Assembly (NCBI GenBank): GCA_007693505.1
Contig: REDL01000064.1
Location: forward strand, 1-64,000
Direction of reading: 5' to 3'
DNA length: 64,000 nt
DNA from: Desulfovibrionales bacterium
Lineage (GTDB): Bacteria; Desulfobacterota; Desulfovibrionia; Desulfovibrionales; Desulfonatronaceae
Position numbers and translations under genes: made by a program. The notes under the pieces are model-generated. The model searched no databases. It saw only the letters and a list, made by a program, of their open reading frames with translations, and had not been told where the DNA came from. Numbering within the stretch: position 1 is the first letter of the stretch; every line of letters begins with the position of its first letter. Shown here piece after piece: positions 24,746 through 33,702 of the stretch.

Positions 24746-25810
24746 ATGCAAAGTGTTTTTGCCATCATACTTGTCCTGGGCGTTCTGATTTTTTTTCATG
24801 AACTCGGCCATTTCCTTGTTGCGCGCCTGTTTCGAATCGGCGTGCCGGTTTTTGCGCTTGGATTCGGGCCAAAGATCTTCGGTTTCAAATACGGCGCGAC
24901 GGAGTATCAGCTTCGTGCCGTGCCTCTCGGGGGATTCGTCAAACTGGCCGGGGAAAGTCCCGAGGAGGAGCTGGCTGAAGGGATTGGCAGGGAGTCCAGT
25001 TTCAGCCTGCGGCCTCCCTGGCAGCGCATCCTGGTGGTGGCCGCCGGACCGGTGTTCAATTTTGTGCTGGCTGTCTTCATCTATTGGGGGCTGTTTTGGA
25101 CGCATGGCCAGCAAGAACTGCTGCCCGTTGTCGGACAGGTCCTGGAGGACAGCCCGGCCCAGGTGGCTGATCTGCGTGATGGAGATCGGATCCTTTCCGT
25201 CAATGGCCGGGATATCCTGTTCTGGAGCGAATTGGCCGAGAGCATCCAGCAGTCCGAAGGCCAAACCATGCAACTGGCGGTGCAACGCGACGACCAGGTC
25301 GTTTCCATCGCTGCGCAGCCTCGTGTGGAAGTTCGACAGAACCTCTTCGGCGAGGACATCAAAGTGGCCATGCTGGGCATCACCGCATCCGGAGAGACTC
25401 AATCCATTGCCCTAGGCCCGGGCACGGCTCTGGTGGCCGGCGCGGAGCAGACCTGGACCATTATCACCCTGACGGTTCAGGGAATTATCAAACTGATTGA
25501 ACGGATCATCCCGGCGGACAACATCGGCGGCCCGATTCTTATTGCCCAACTTGTCAGTGAGCAGGCCTCGGAAGGGTTGACCAATCTGTTGGCTCTGACC
25601 GCGTTGATCAGCATCAATCTCGGTTTGTTGAATCTGCTTCCCGTGCCGGTTCTGGATGGAGGACATATTCTTTTTTACACCATCGAGGCGGTTACCGGAA
25701 AGCCGCTCAATCCCCGAATGCAGGAAATCGCCTACAAGATCGGGATCGCCTTTCTGATCGCACTGATGACCTTTGCGGTGTTCAATGACATCCACCGTTT
25801 CTTCAAGTGA
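24746..25810 (+). CDS. rseP: RIP metalloprotease RseP (site-2 protease)
   Basis: This 354-residue membrane zinc protease has HELGH (residues 18-22) in the first membrane segment and a PDZ-like domain at about 115-195 (DSPAQVADLRDGDRILSVNG). The third zinc ligand is in LPVPVLDGGH (about 300-309). It cuts anti-sigma factors or leftover signal peptides within the membrane. Its end overlaps the likely tsaB start by 26 bp. Confidence 0.95.
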   Translation: MQSVFAIILVLGVLIFFHELGHFLVARLFRIGVPVFALGFGPKIFGFKYGATEYQLRAVPLGGFVKLAGESPEEELAEGIGRESSFSLRPPWQRILVVAAGPVFNFVLAVFIYWGLFWTHGQQELLPVVGQVLEDSPAQVADLRDGDRILSVNGRDILFWSELAESIQQSEGQTMQLAVQRDDQVVSIAAQPRVEVRQNLFGEDIKVAMLGITASGETQSIALGPGTALVAGAEQTWTIITLTVQGIIKLIERIIPADNIGGPILIAQLVSEQASEGLTNLLALTALISINLGLLNLLPVPVLDGGHILFYTIEAVTGKPLNPRMQEIAYKIGIAFLIALMTFAVFNDIHRFFK

Positions 25811-26669
25811 CCGATTGTTCGAAGGGGCCGGGCCATTGCCTGGCGCGTCCGCCGAACGCCTGTTGCTGACACTGAATTGCGTGGAAGAGCGGGTGCAGGT
25901 CCTGCTTGCCCGGGAGAGCACCCTGGTTTTTCACCAGGAGTGGGCCGCTCCGGCCAGGGTGATGCGCTTTTTGGCCCCTGCCCTGGACCACGCTTTGGAC
26001 ATTCTCGAACTGAGAATGCGCGACCTTAACGGGATTGCCTGTGTACGCGGCCCAGGTAATTTTACCGGCCTTCGCCTCTGCCTGGCCACGGCCTACGGAC
26101 TGGCCGTGGGCGCGGGGTTGCCCATGGCCGGCCTGGACTATCTGCACTTGCTGGCCAGCGGCCCGGTTACTCTCGTTTCTGGTCGCCTTGTTGTGCTGAC
26201 CCATGCGCGACGGGGGCTGGTCCATGCCCAATCCTTTTGGATCGACGACTCGGCTGGTGCGCCAAGAAAGGTCTCGGCAGGTTGCGGTAAATCACTCGTC
26301 AGGCCATTGGATGAACCTCGCATCGTGGCTGTGGATGATGCCGCTGCCCTCCAAGCTTTGTGCGGCAATGAGGAAGCACCGTTGACCTTGATGGGCAGCG
26401 GAGTTCGGCGCAACCTGGAGAGCATCAGGGCCGTATTCTCTCAGGCTCACATTCTGGACGCATCCTGGGATCATCCTCGGGCGGACATCCTGATTCAGGC
26501 TGCGCGCACTGCCGCCTTTCACCATGGACCTATTGAACCACGCTACCTGCGCCCATGCGATGCCGAGGAGAATTTGGAGCTTTTCGCGGCCAAGAGGGGA
26601 TTCAGTTCCGAGGAAGCACGGGAACGGATGCATCAGGAAATGACCGGCGAATTTATGGTTCGGACATGA
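25785..26669 (+). CDS. tsaB: tRNA threonylcarbamoyladenosine protein TsaB
   Basis: This 294-residue ASKHA-fold protein partners TsaD and TsaE in t6A modification of tRNA. The key motif CVRGPGNFTGLRLCLATAYGLAVG (about residues 87-110) matches the TsaB GPGSFTGLR signature. LLTLNCVEERVQVLLA is the first strand pair. The C-terminal part is longer than in E. coli TsaB and less conserved. The start is uncertain; ATG 25785 lies inside rseP. The stop overlaps the next gene by 4 bp. Confidence 0.88.
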   Translation: MTSTVSSSDRLFEGAGPLPGASAERLLLTLNCVEERVQVLLARESTLVFHQEWAAPARVMRFLAPALDHALDILELRMRDLNGIACVRGPGNFTGLRLCLATAYGLAVGAGLPMAGLDYLHLLASGPVTLVSGRLVVLTHARRGLVHAQSFWIDDSAGAPRKVSAGCGKSLVRPLDEPRIVAVDDAAALQALCGNEEAPLTLMGSGVRRNLESIRAVFSQAHILDASWDHPRADILIQAARTAAFHHGPIEPRYLRPCDAEENLELFAAKRGFSSEEARERMHQEMTGEFMVRT

Positions 26670-28978
26670 CAGCCACCCGGAAAGTCTGCATTCATGGCCA
26701 TTACTATCAGCCGCCACGGATTGATCCCTGGTTCCAGGAACTGCTGCCAGAAGGAAGTGCCGCACCAGGGCTGAACTGGAACCAGCGGATTCTGGAGGAG
26801 TCCTATGCACCCCTCGCCTGGGCTCGTCGCAAAGACGCCCGAGGAAGGATTACGGATCTGGTCAACTGCTATGCCTGGACCAGCTTCAATTTTGGTCCGA
26901 CCCTGCTCTCCTGGCTAGAGTGGGCTGACCCTGTCTGCTATGCCCGAATCCTGGATGCGGATCGCCAGAGTCTGGAGCGCTGGGGACACGGCAACGCCCT
27001 GGCGCAGTGCTACCATCATCTGATCATGCCGCTGGCATCACCTTTGGACAAACAGGCCCAACTGGCCTGGACCATCGCTGATTTTCAGGCTCGCTATCAG
27101 CGTGCGCCTGAAGGGCTCTGGCTTTCCGAAGCTGCCGTGGATACTCCAACGCTGGAGGCCGTGGCCCAGGCCGGGTTTCGCTTTGTGGTTCTGGCTCCCC
27201 GTCAGGCCCGAGCCGTGTCAACTCTGGATGGATCGAATTTTCAACCCGTGGATGAATCCAGCCTGGACATCCGCTGGCCGTATGCCGCCGTGTTGCCTTC
27301 CGGCCGGGAACTGGCCATATTTTTCTATCATGGGCCGATCTCCCAGGCCGTGGCCTTTGAGCGGCTCCTGACTGACGGCGAGAGACATTTTCAACGGATT
27401 GAAACGGCCGCGGGTATGGGGCTGCTCTGTGTGGCCACGGATGGCGAGACTTACGGCCATCATGTTCCCTTCGGTGAAATGGCCCTTGCCTATGTCCTGG
27501 AACAGATCCGCCAGGAGCGGGATGGGTTGGAGCTGACCAACTTCGCGGCCTTTCTGGCTGCCAATCCGCCTGCTCAGCGGATCGTGCTTCACGAGCCGTC
27601 CTCCTGGAGCTGTATTCACGGCGTGGAACGCTGGCGTTCGGACTGCGGCTGCACGGACGGTGGACATCCGGGCTGGAACCAACGCTGGCGTGGACCATTG
27701 CGTAACGCCCTGGCCCTGAACAAGCAATACGTGGACGAGCATTTTTTCGGCGTTGGGCGGCGACTTTTCAACGATCCCAGAAAGGCCTTGCTGGGTTATG
27801 GGCGATTACAGGCCAACGCCATCACGCGCGATGCGTTCCTCAGCCAGCACGTCCTTGCCGAACTCTCCCGCAAGGAGCGGGAGCATGCGCTCAACCTGCT
27901 GGCCATGCAGGAGTGGGCCATGTGTTCTCTGGCCAGTTGCGCCTGGTTTTTTGACGAAATCAGTCGGGTGGAACCACTCAATGCCATGGCCTACGCTCTA
28001 CGTTCCATGGAGTTGGCCCGGGGCACTGGAGCCAGGGACTGGTCGCCGGATGTTGTTGAAATTCTGGCCTGCGCGGAGTCGAACATTCCGGGCAAAGGGA
28101 CGGGAGCGGAGCTGTGGCGTTCCCATGTTCTGCCGCGGAGCATGTCTCCGGCCTCATGGACATTGCTTGGACTGCTCATGGACGTGGAAACAGGAGATGT
28201 CTTGCCCGGCGGCCGTGATGGGCACAGCCGTGTGCAACGCAGCTGGGCCGGAGTCGAATTGATCCTGGAATTGGATGCGTCGCCGCGGTCCAAAGGGGAG
28301 GCGACCCGCGGCTGGGGGCGGCTGCAGCGCCCTTTCACCAGTACGGATGAATCGTTTTCCTGGCGTTGGGAGTCAGTGGGGCGGGGGCACAGGTATGGCG
28401 TCGTGACCGTGGACTCCCCGGAAATGGGCGTAAGCTCCTGTACCTACGAGGATCTGGCCTGGAACAGGCGGGAGGTGGTCTCCTTGGCCTGGCTGCGACG
28501 TCGGACCCAGACCTGGTGGGACGACCAGCTCCGATTTGCGGAATCCGCCCTGGACCATTTTCAGGAATGGCAGGAGGATCAGCATCGACCAGCCCAGGAG
28601 GACGTCTGGCTGCTGTTTCTGCCTGGCTTGGTCTGGGCCGATGTCGTGTTGGGGTTCGTCGCAGTCAACCAGGATCAGTTCCACTCGTTTCTGCGGGCCA
28701 ATTGGCAACCATCGCGGGAATTCGACATCCGTCTCGGCGCAAGACTGCTTGAATCGCTCGCGTCGGAGCAACCGGAATGGCGTAAGGTGGGCGCCATTTT
28801 GGACCGCATCGCAGTTCTGGGGCTGCCACTCAATCTATGGGCTGTGGAAAACCGGCTTTGGGAGTTGAGCCGGAAAAATCCAGAGGCAAGGGACCTAGTC
28901 GGCAAGCTGAACATCCATCGCCAACAAGATGCCTCAGACGTCTTTTCAGAGGCGAACAAAGCGAGCAGACGTCGATGA
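26666..28978 (+). CDS. GH57-type glycoside hydrolase with DUF3536
   Basis: This 770-residue protein begins ATRKVCIHGHYYQPPRIDPW, the hallmark start of DUF3536/GH57 proteins. APEGLWLSEAAVDTPTLEAVAQAGFRFVVLAP and LLCVATDGETYGHH carry the GH57 motifs including the metal or acid positions; the C-terminal half is the DUF3536 part. GH57 enzymes act on alpha-glucans; the substrate of this subgroup is unproven. No signal peptide, so cytoplasmic. It overlaps tsaB by 4 bp and the following gene by 4 bp. Confidence 0.88.
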   Translation: MTATRKVCIHGHYYQPPRIDPWFQELLPEGSAAPGLNWNQRILEESYAPLAWARRKDARGRITDLVNCYAWTSFNFGPTLLSWLEWADPVCYARILDADRQSLERWGHGNALAQCYHHLIMPLASPLDKQAQLAWTIADFQARYQRAPEGLWLSEAAVDTPTLEAVAQAGFRFVVLAPRQARAVSTLDGSNFQPVDESSLDIRWPYAAVLPSGRELAIFFYHGPISQAVAFERLLTDGERHFQRIETAAGMGLLCVATDGETYGHHVPFGEMALAYVLEQIRQERDGLELTNFAAFLAANPPAQRIVLHEPSSWSCIHGVERWRSDCGCTDGGHPGWNQRWRGPLRNALALNKQYVDEHFFGVGRRLFNDPRKALLGYGRLQANAITRDAFLSQHVLAELSRKEREHALNLLAMQEWAMCSLASCAWFFDEISRVEPLNAMAYALRSMELARGTGARDWSPDVVEILACAESNIPGKGTGAELWRSHVLPRSMSPASWTLLGLLMDVETGDVLPGGRDGHSRVQRSWAGVELILELDASPRSKGEATRGWGRLQRPFTSTDESFSWRWESVGRGHRYGVVTVDSPEMGVSSCTYEDLAWNRREVVSLAWLRRRTQTWWDDQLRFAESALDHFQEWQEDQHRPAQEDVWLLFLPGLVWADVVLGFVAVNQDQFHSFLRANWQPSREFDIRLGARLLESLASEQPEWRKVGAILDRIAVLGLPLNLWAVENRLWELSRKNPEARDLVGKLNIHRQQDASDVFSEANKASRRR

Positions 28979-29454
28979 TCACCCGTTCCGTGCACCTTCT
29001 CCCTTGGGTTTTCGCCCTGGCCCTGGCCGTGACCTGCATGTCGCTCTACGCCAAGTTGCATGGGACGCGGGACGCCCTGCGTTTGTGCGAATTGGAAAGC
29101 CAGGATTTTCGCGAACAACTGGACGTGGCCAATCTGGCGCCGCTCCTTTCCATCCAACGTAAAATTCAGCCCAGGCTGAGTGAATTCGAACTGCGCCGCC
29201 TGCAACGCAAAGGGCTGATCAACCCGGTCTTCGACCTGATCCAGGACTTGGCCAGCCGCGCGGATTTGATCCCCGCGGAAGCTTTTTTCGGTGGCAGCAT
29301 GCACATCATCACCGGGGAAACCTACGTACTTACGGATAGATGGGTGCTGGCCGGATTCGAGGATGGACACGTTCGCGGCAATCTCTGGCTGGAATATGAC
29401 GTGGATCAGTCAGGAAGCATTACCTGGCGGGTTCTCGGCTGGTACATGAATTGA
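28975..29454 (+). CDS. Hypothetical single-pass membrane protein
   Basis: This 159-residue protein has one N-terminal hydrophobic segment (LLPWVFALALAVTCMSLYA) and a soluble remainder of mixed alpha/beta character ending TWRVLGWYMN. No family is recognised. It overlaps the end of the GH57 gene by 4 bp and is probably cotranscribed, which suggests an envelope-anchored accessory role. Confidence 0.75.
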   Translation: MITRSVHLLPWVFALALAVTCMSLYAKLHGTRDALRLCELESQDFREQLDVANLAPLLSIQRKIQPRLSEFELRRLQRKGLINPVFDLIQDLASRADLIPAEAFFGGSMHIITGETYVLTDRWVLAGFEDGHVRGNLWLEYDVDQSGSITWRVLGWYMN

Positions 29455-29544
29455 TAATCCGTAATATCTCAAAAACTTGTAGCAAGCATGGCCTGAATGC
29501 TCGCCTTCTCGGGCATGGCGGGCTTGAGAGAATGTGCCGTTTCA

Positions 29545-29590
29545 GTCATTCCAGCGCAGGCCTGCCTGTGGCAGACAGGCGGGAATCCAG
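29545..29590. repeat. Dispersed intergenic palindromic repeat
   Basis: The element opens GTCATTCC and closes GGGAATCCAG, with CCTGCCTGT-GGCAG-ACAGGCGGG at its centre. It is of the common GTCATTCC...GGGAATCC type found between genes in many proteobacteria. A related short hairpin is at about 48058-48075. The surrounding 29455-29663 interval has no gene. Confidence 0.55.
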
Positions 29591-29663
29591 CTGCAGAGGC
29601 AGTTTCAGGGTTTGCCAGGCCTATTGAGCAATTACGATAATCCGGTTTCGCCATTAGGATTTC

Positions 29664-30761
29664 TTGCCGTTGTTTCTTTCCTCCTTTTTCCACCGACTTT
29701 CCTCTCTCCTGAAAATTTATCGCCGCCAATTTACCCGAGTGCAATGCACAACCCTGCTGCTGGGCATGTTGTTTTTGATCTTGGGATGCGACAGGTCCAC
29801 AGAGCATGTTGTTCGTGGGACGACCATGGGAACTACCTACACCGTGCGCGTACCCCATGCTCCAGTCAGGACGCTTTGGGGGTTGGAACAGGCAATCCAT
29901 GCCCGACTGGTGCAGGTGAACGCCGCTATGTCCGCCTACAGTCCGGAAAGCGAATTGTCCCGGTTTAACGCCCTGCCTGTTGGAGATTCCATGGCCGTGT
30001 CCGAGGATTTTGAACAGGTGATGCGGGTCTCGTTGCAGGTGTTCATCCAAACTGAGGGAGCTTTTGACCCCACGGTCAAGCCATTGCTGGATCTTTGGGG
30101 ATTCGGGCCTGGGTCTCCGCCCCGAGAAGCATGGCATCCTCCGGACGAGGACGCGGTGAATCGAGCTTTGGCAGCCGTTGGCATGGAACATGTTGATATG
30201 TCGCACTCTGGGCGACTGGGCAAGCTCCATCCCGACGTGCAGTTGGACCTGGGGGCCGTGGCCAAGGGATTTGCCGTGGATGCTCTGGCCAAACTCTTGG
30301 AGGGCCGGGGGGTGCAGGACTATCTTGTGGATATTGGTGGAGATATCCGGCTTGCCGGACGCAACGCGGAAGGCAAACCGTGGCGGGTCGGGGTAAACTC
30401 CCCCAGGAGAGGCCGCGAATGGGATGGGATCTTTCTGGTACTGCAGCCTGGTCGGGGTGCCGTCCTGACCAGCGGAGATTACCGACAATTCGTCGAACAC
30501 CAAGATCAGTTTTTCAGCCATATTCTCGATCCGCGTACAGGGAGGCCTGTGGCCAACGACGTGGCCAGTGTCACCGTCATGGGTGCGACAGCGGTCCATG
30601 CGGATGCCCTGGCCACCGGAATGATGGTCCTCGGCGTTGAAAAGGGCCTTGAACTAGCGGAGTCCCTGTCCGGAGTCGAGGTCATGTTTCTGGTCAGAAC
30701 CGCTGATGACGACTTTTGGAGCGCACGCAGCCCCGGATTTAATCAACGCGGCGGGCTGTAA
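29664..30761 (+). CDS. apbE: FAD:protein FMN transferase ApbE, lipoprotein
   Basis: This protein of about 340-365 residues attaches FMN covalently to threonines of flavoproteins such as Nqr/Rnf subunits. Seen: lipobox LILGC after a hydrophobic stretch (about residues 38-42 of the long form), RGTTMGTTYTVRV, TVKPLLDLWGFGP, DLGAVAKGFAVD, YLVDIGGDIR, and HILDPRTGRPV (Mg site). The start is unclear: a TTG at 29664 or, more likely for a signal peptide of normal length, a GTG at 29739. Confidence 0.93.
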   Translation: MPLFLSSFFHRLSSLLKIYRRQFTRVQCTTLLLGMLFLILGCDRSTEHVVRGTTMGTTYTVRVPHAPVRTLWGLEQAIHARLVQVNAAMSAYSPESELSRFNALPVGDSMAVSEDFEQVMRVSLQVFIQTEGAFDPTVKPLLDLWGFGPGSPPREAWHPPDEDAVNRALAAVGMEHVDMSHSGRLGKLHPDVQLDLGAVAKGFAVDALAKLLEGRGVQDYLVDIGGDIRLAGRNAEGKPWRVGVNSPRRGREWDGIFLVLQPGRGAVLTSGDYRQFVEHQDQFFSHILDPRTGRPVANDVASVTVMGATAVHADALATGMMVLGVEKGLELAESLSGVEVMFLVRTADDDFWSARSPGFNQRGGL

Positions 30762-30930
30762 CGTGGGAGACCCTGGGTGCCATGCCCTGATTTTGCGCTT
30801 GGCCGGCAGTCCAGGACATTGCCAGTACCAGACAATCCGACTACCATCATGATCGCGTTTGCGCGTTTGGCCGACCGCTCATCTTGCTATTTCAACTCAT
30901 TGCCTGTTCTGCGTCAGGAGGATCCCGCTT

Positions 30931-32475
30931 ATGGAAGTTGCCGCCGTGGTTGATCAGATCGCCAATTTGCAGATTTTGAATCAGTTTCTGCTGTCCCTTT
31001 TCCTGCTCATCCCCATGGTCCTGGTGGCCAGGACGGCCGTTGCGGGGACACGGTATTCACCAATTTTGATCATCGTCATTTTTGGTTTGACCATGGGCTA
31101 TGTCCTGGTGGCCAGTGGTGTTTCCACCCCCGGGTTACCGCAATTCTCGCTGATAGATCTGATCAGTCGTGCAACCATTGTGGCCTTGACGGTTTCCTTT
31201 TTCGTGGGCGGGCAGGAACTGCGCAAGATCCTGGGGGGCATTGAGCTGGATCCGGACAACATGGTGACGCCTTCCAAGGAAGAGACGTTTGTGGGCACGG
31301 GTCGGACGCAGCTCATCTTCATCGTCCGGGCTTTTTTTCTGCTTATCGGCATTGAGGCTCTGTACCGGCTCACACTGGGTTTGACGTTCACCGACCTAAG
31401 CCGGTTCTACCCGTTGATTGCCTACCTCGGTCTGGTTGGGGCGATTATTTTGATCGACCACAAGGCCCAGGTGACCAACAAGCGATTATACATCAAGATG
31501 GGCATCGTTGAGGTGGTGGCCATCCTGGGCATCCTCCTGGGCTCCTACACCATCGCCATGTGGATCCAGCCGATCATCGCCCTGCCGCAGATTTTCTTTG
31601 CCATGATTATCGCCGCAGGCCTAGGGGCGTTGATGTACCGCTGGCGTTTTGGACCGACGATCCGGGCCCTGCTGTTCGCCGGCATTCCAGTGGTGTTGGC
31701 GGCCAACTTCATGATCGGGGGGTCGCGAATCACCGAGGCCTTCGCCATCACGGGCATGAACGCGGTGCTGGCCTACGGTTTTTTCGGGCAGATGTTCTGG
31801 ATGTTCGGGGGGATCGCCTTGTTGATGCTGTTCGGCAAGACCAGCCAGGCCCGGAATCTGGCACCAGGCATGGCTGGCGGACTGTCCCACTCCGGATTGA
31901 CCGGTGCCTGTACAGCCGGAGACCTGGGCAAGACCGCGGCCTATCGGGCGCCCATCATGATCAACGTGCCGTTTTTTGGGCATATATTTGTGTTTTCCGT
32001 TTTGGCCATGAGCGCACAACAAGACAGTCTGATGATGTGGCCTTCGCTATTGATTGTCCTGGCAGGTGTGGTTTTGACCGTATTTTCACTGAAAACCATG
32101 AGCAAGGCCGATGGCAGTGATGCCAAAGAGGTCAAGGGGCTCATGCAGTTCTCCTTTGGCTGGCAGCTCTGCGCGGTCTTCGGCGGGTTCGTCCTGCTCA
32201 GCCTGGCCAGCATGCCTTTGGGTTTCACGGCCATGGCCGTGTCCTCGGGCATTTCCCACTTCGGTCTCTTTGCCGCCACCCAGGGCGGAATGTTCGGAGA
32301 AGAGGCCTCCCTGTTGATCCCCTTCATCTTTTCCATGCCCTTTTTGGTGCACCCCCTGGTCTTTTTCATGTTCGGGCGCGCCATGGAAAATAACGGGGAA
32401 ATGCCGCGTACTCCAGTTTATGTACTGGCCGGAATCGGGTTGCTGGGCGTAATCTATGCCATGTTTGCTGTATGA
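30931..32475 (+). CDS. Polytopic membrane protein of unknown function (about 12 TM)
   Basis: This 514-residue, highly hydrophobic protein has about twelve predicted membrane segments and one larger loop near residues 95-125 (ELRKILGGIELDPDNMVTPSKEE). Conserved-looking stretches are MIGGSRITEAFAITGMNAVL and GGLSHSGLTGACTAGDLGKTAAYRAP. A strong AGGAGG precedes ATG 30931, so the upstream extension is rejected. I do not recognise the family; a transporter or exchanger is possible. It lies 75 bp before an iron alcohol dehydrogenase and its two-component system. Confidence 0.85.
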   Translation: MEVAAVVDQIANLQILNQFLLSLFLLIPMVLVARTAVAGTRYSPILIIVIFGLTMGYVLVASGVSTPGLPQFSLIDLISRATIVALTVSFFVGGQELRKILGGIELDPDNMVTPSKEETFVGTGRTQLIFIVRAFFLLIGIEALYRLTLGLTFTDLSRFYPLIAYLGLVGAIILIDHKAQVTNKRLYIKMGIVEVVAILGILLGSYTIAMWIQPIIALPQIFFAMIIAAGLGALMYRWRFGPTIRALLFAGIPVVLAANFMIGGSRITEAFAITGMNAVLAYGFFGQMFWMFGGIALLMLFGKTSQARNLAPGMAGGLSHSGLTGACTAGDLGKTAAYRAPIMINVPFFGHIFVFSVLAMSAQQDSLMMWPSLLIVLAGVVLTVFSLKTMSKADGSDAKEVKGLMQFSFGWQLCAVFGGFVLLSLASMPLGFTAMAVSSGISHFGLFAATQGGMFGEEASLLIPFIFSMPFLVHPLVFFMFGRAMENNGEMPRTPVYVLAGIGLLGVIYAMFAV

Positions 32476-32550
32476 TAAACAACTTTGCCGTGAAAATCTT
32501 CATGAACACTATACCTGTGAGCCATTGAACCGTTGAATAATCTTCCAGCC

Positions 32551-33702
32551 ATGTCTGAGCAGCGTGTAACAAAATTTGCCATTCCGGAGATCATCTTCGG
32601 CCAGAGCAGCATCCGCTACCTGGCGCAGTGTTCGAGGCGACTGGGTGCGAAACGCGCACTTGTTGTCACGGACCAAGGTTTGATTGATTCCGGCTGGGCC
32701 GACTTTGTGATGGATATCCTGCGGGATGATGGCTTGGACTTCCTGCTCTTCGACAAGGTCAACTCCAACCCCCGGGACTACCAGGTCCATGAAGGAGCGG
32801 ACCTGTATGTTCGGGAAAAGGCTGACGTGATCATCGCTCTTGGCGGCGGAAGTCCCATGGATTCTGCCAAAGGCATTGGGACCATTGTGGGCAACGGGGG
32901 GCGGATTGCCGACTACGAGGGGGCGAATCGGATCATGCGGCCCCTGCCGCCGATGATCTTTATCCCCACCAATGCCGGCAGTGGTTCGGACATTTCTCAG
33001 TTCTGCATCATTACGGATGTGGAGCGCCAGGTGAAAATGTCCATCATCAGCCGTTCCCTGGTCCCCAACGTTTCGATCATCGACCCTGATTTGTTGATGA
33101 CCAAGGACGATCAGTTGGTCGTTTCCTCGGCCATTGACGCGTTGGCCCACGCCATTGAGTCTTTTGTTTCTCCACTGGCTTCGCCGTTCACAGAGAATCA
33201 GGCCTTGAAGGCCATTGAACTGATTGCCCAGAATCTTCAGCCGGCCATTCTGAATCGCACGCCGCAGGTCATGGAGCAGTTGTCCATCGCCAGCACGGCC
33301 GCAGGCATGTCCTTCAGCAACGCCGGCCTGGGAATCGGCCACGCCTTGGCCCACTCCCTGGGAGGTATTTTCGACACGCTTCACGGTCTGGTTCACCCGA
33401 TCGTGCTCCCCGTGGTCATGCGCTATAACTTGCCGGTCTGCCGGGAGAAGATGTGTACCATTGGCAGGATCATCCAGGGGTCGTCCGGAGAGTGTTCGTT
33501 GGATCATGGTGAAGAGGGCATCATTCGGCTGGAGGAACTTTTCGCCAAGCTTGAGGTTCCCAACAGGATGCGGGATATCGTACCCGATAGCGGCAAGCTG
33601 GAGCAGATTTGTCGCATGGCGGTCCACGATGCCTGCATGTTGACCAATCCGCGTAAGGCCGATTGGGAGGATTTGCTGCATATCTGCCAGGAGGCATGGT
33701 GA
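32551..33702 (+). CDS. Iron-containing alcohol dehydrogenase (first copy)
   Basis: This 383-residue member of the type III alcohol dehydrogenases oxidises alcohols with NAD and an active-site iron. GGGSPMDSAKGIG is the nucleotide-binding motif; AGSGSDISQFCIIT and the iron ligands in SSAIDALAHAIESFV, GIGHALAHSLGG and LHGLVHPIVLP follow. It differs clearly from the second copy at 36573, which suggests a different substrate or a sensory/regulatory link. The stop overlaps the kinase start by 1 bp. Confidence 0.93.
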   Translation: MSEQRVTKFAIPEIIFGQSSIRYLAQCSRRLGAKRALVVTDQGLIDSGWADFVMDILRDDGLDFLLFDKVNSNPRDYQVHEGADLYVREKADVIIALGGGSPMDSAKGIGTIVGNGGRIADYEGANRIMRPLPPMIFIPTNAGSGSDISQFCIITDVERQVKMSIISRSLVPNVSIIDPDLLMTKDDQLVVSSAIDALAHAIESFVSPLASPFTENQALKAIELIAQNLQPAILNRTPQVMEQLSIASTAAGMSFSNAGLGIGHALAHSLGGIFDTLHGLVHPIVLPVVMRYNLPVCREKMCTIGRIIQGSSGECSLDHGEEGIIRLEELFAKLEVPNRMRDIVPDSGKLEQICRMAVHDACMLTNPRKADWEDLLHICQEAW

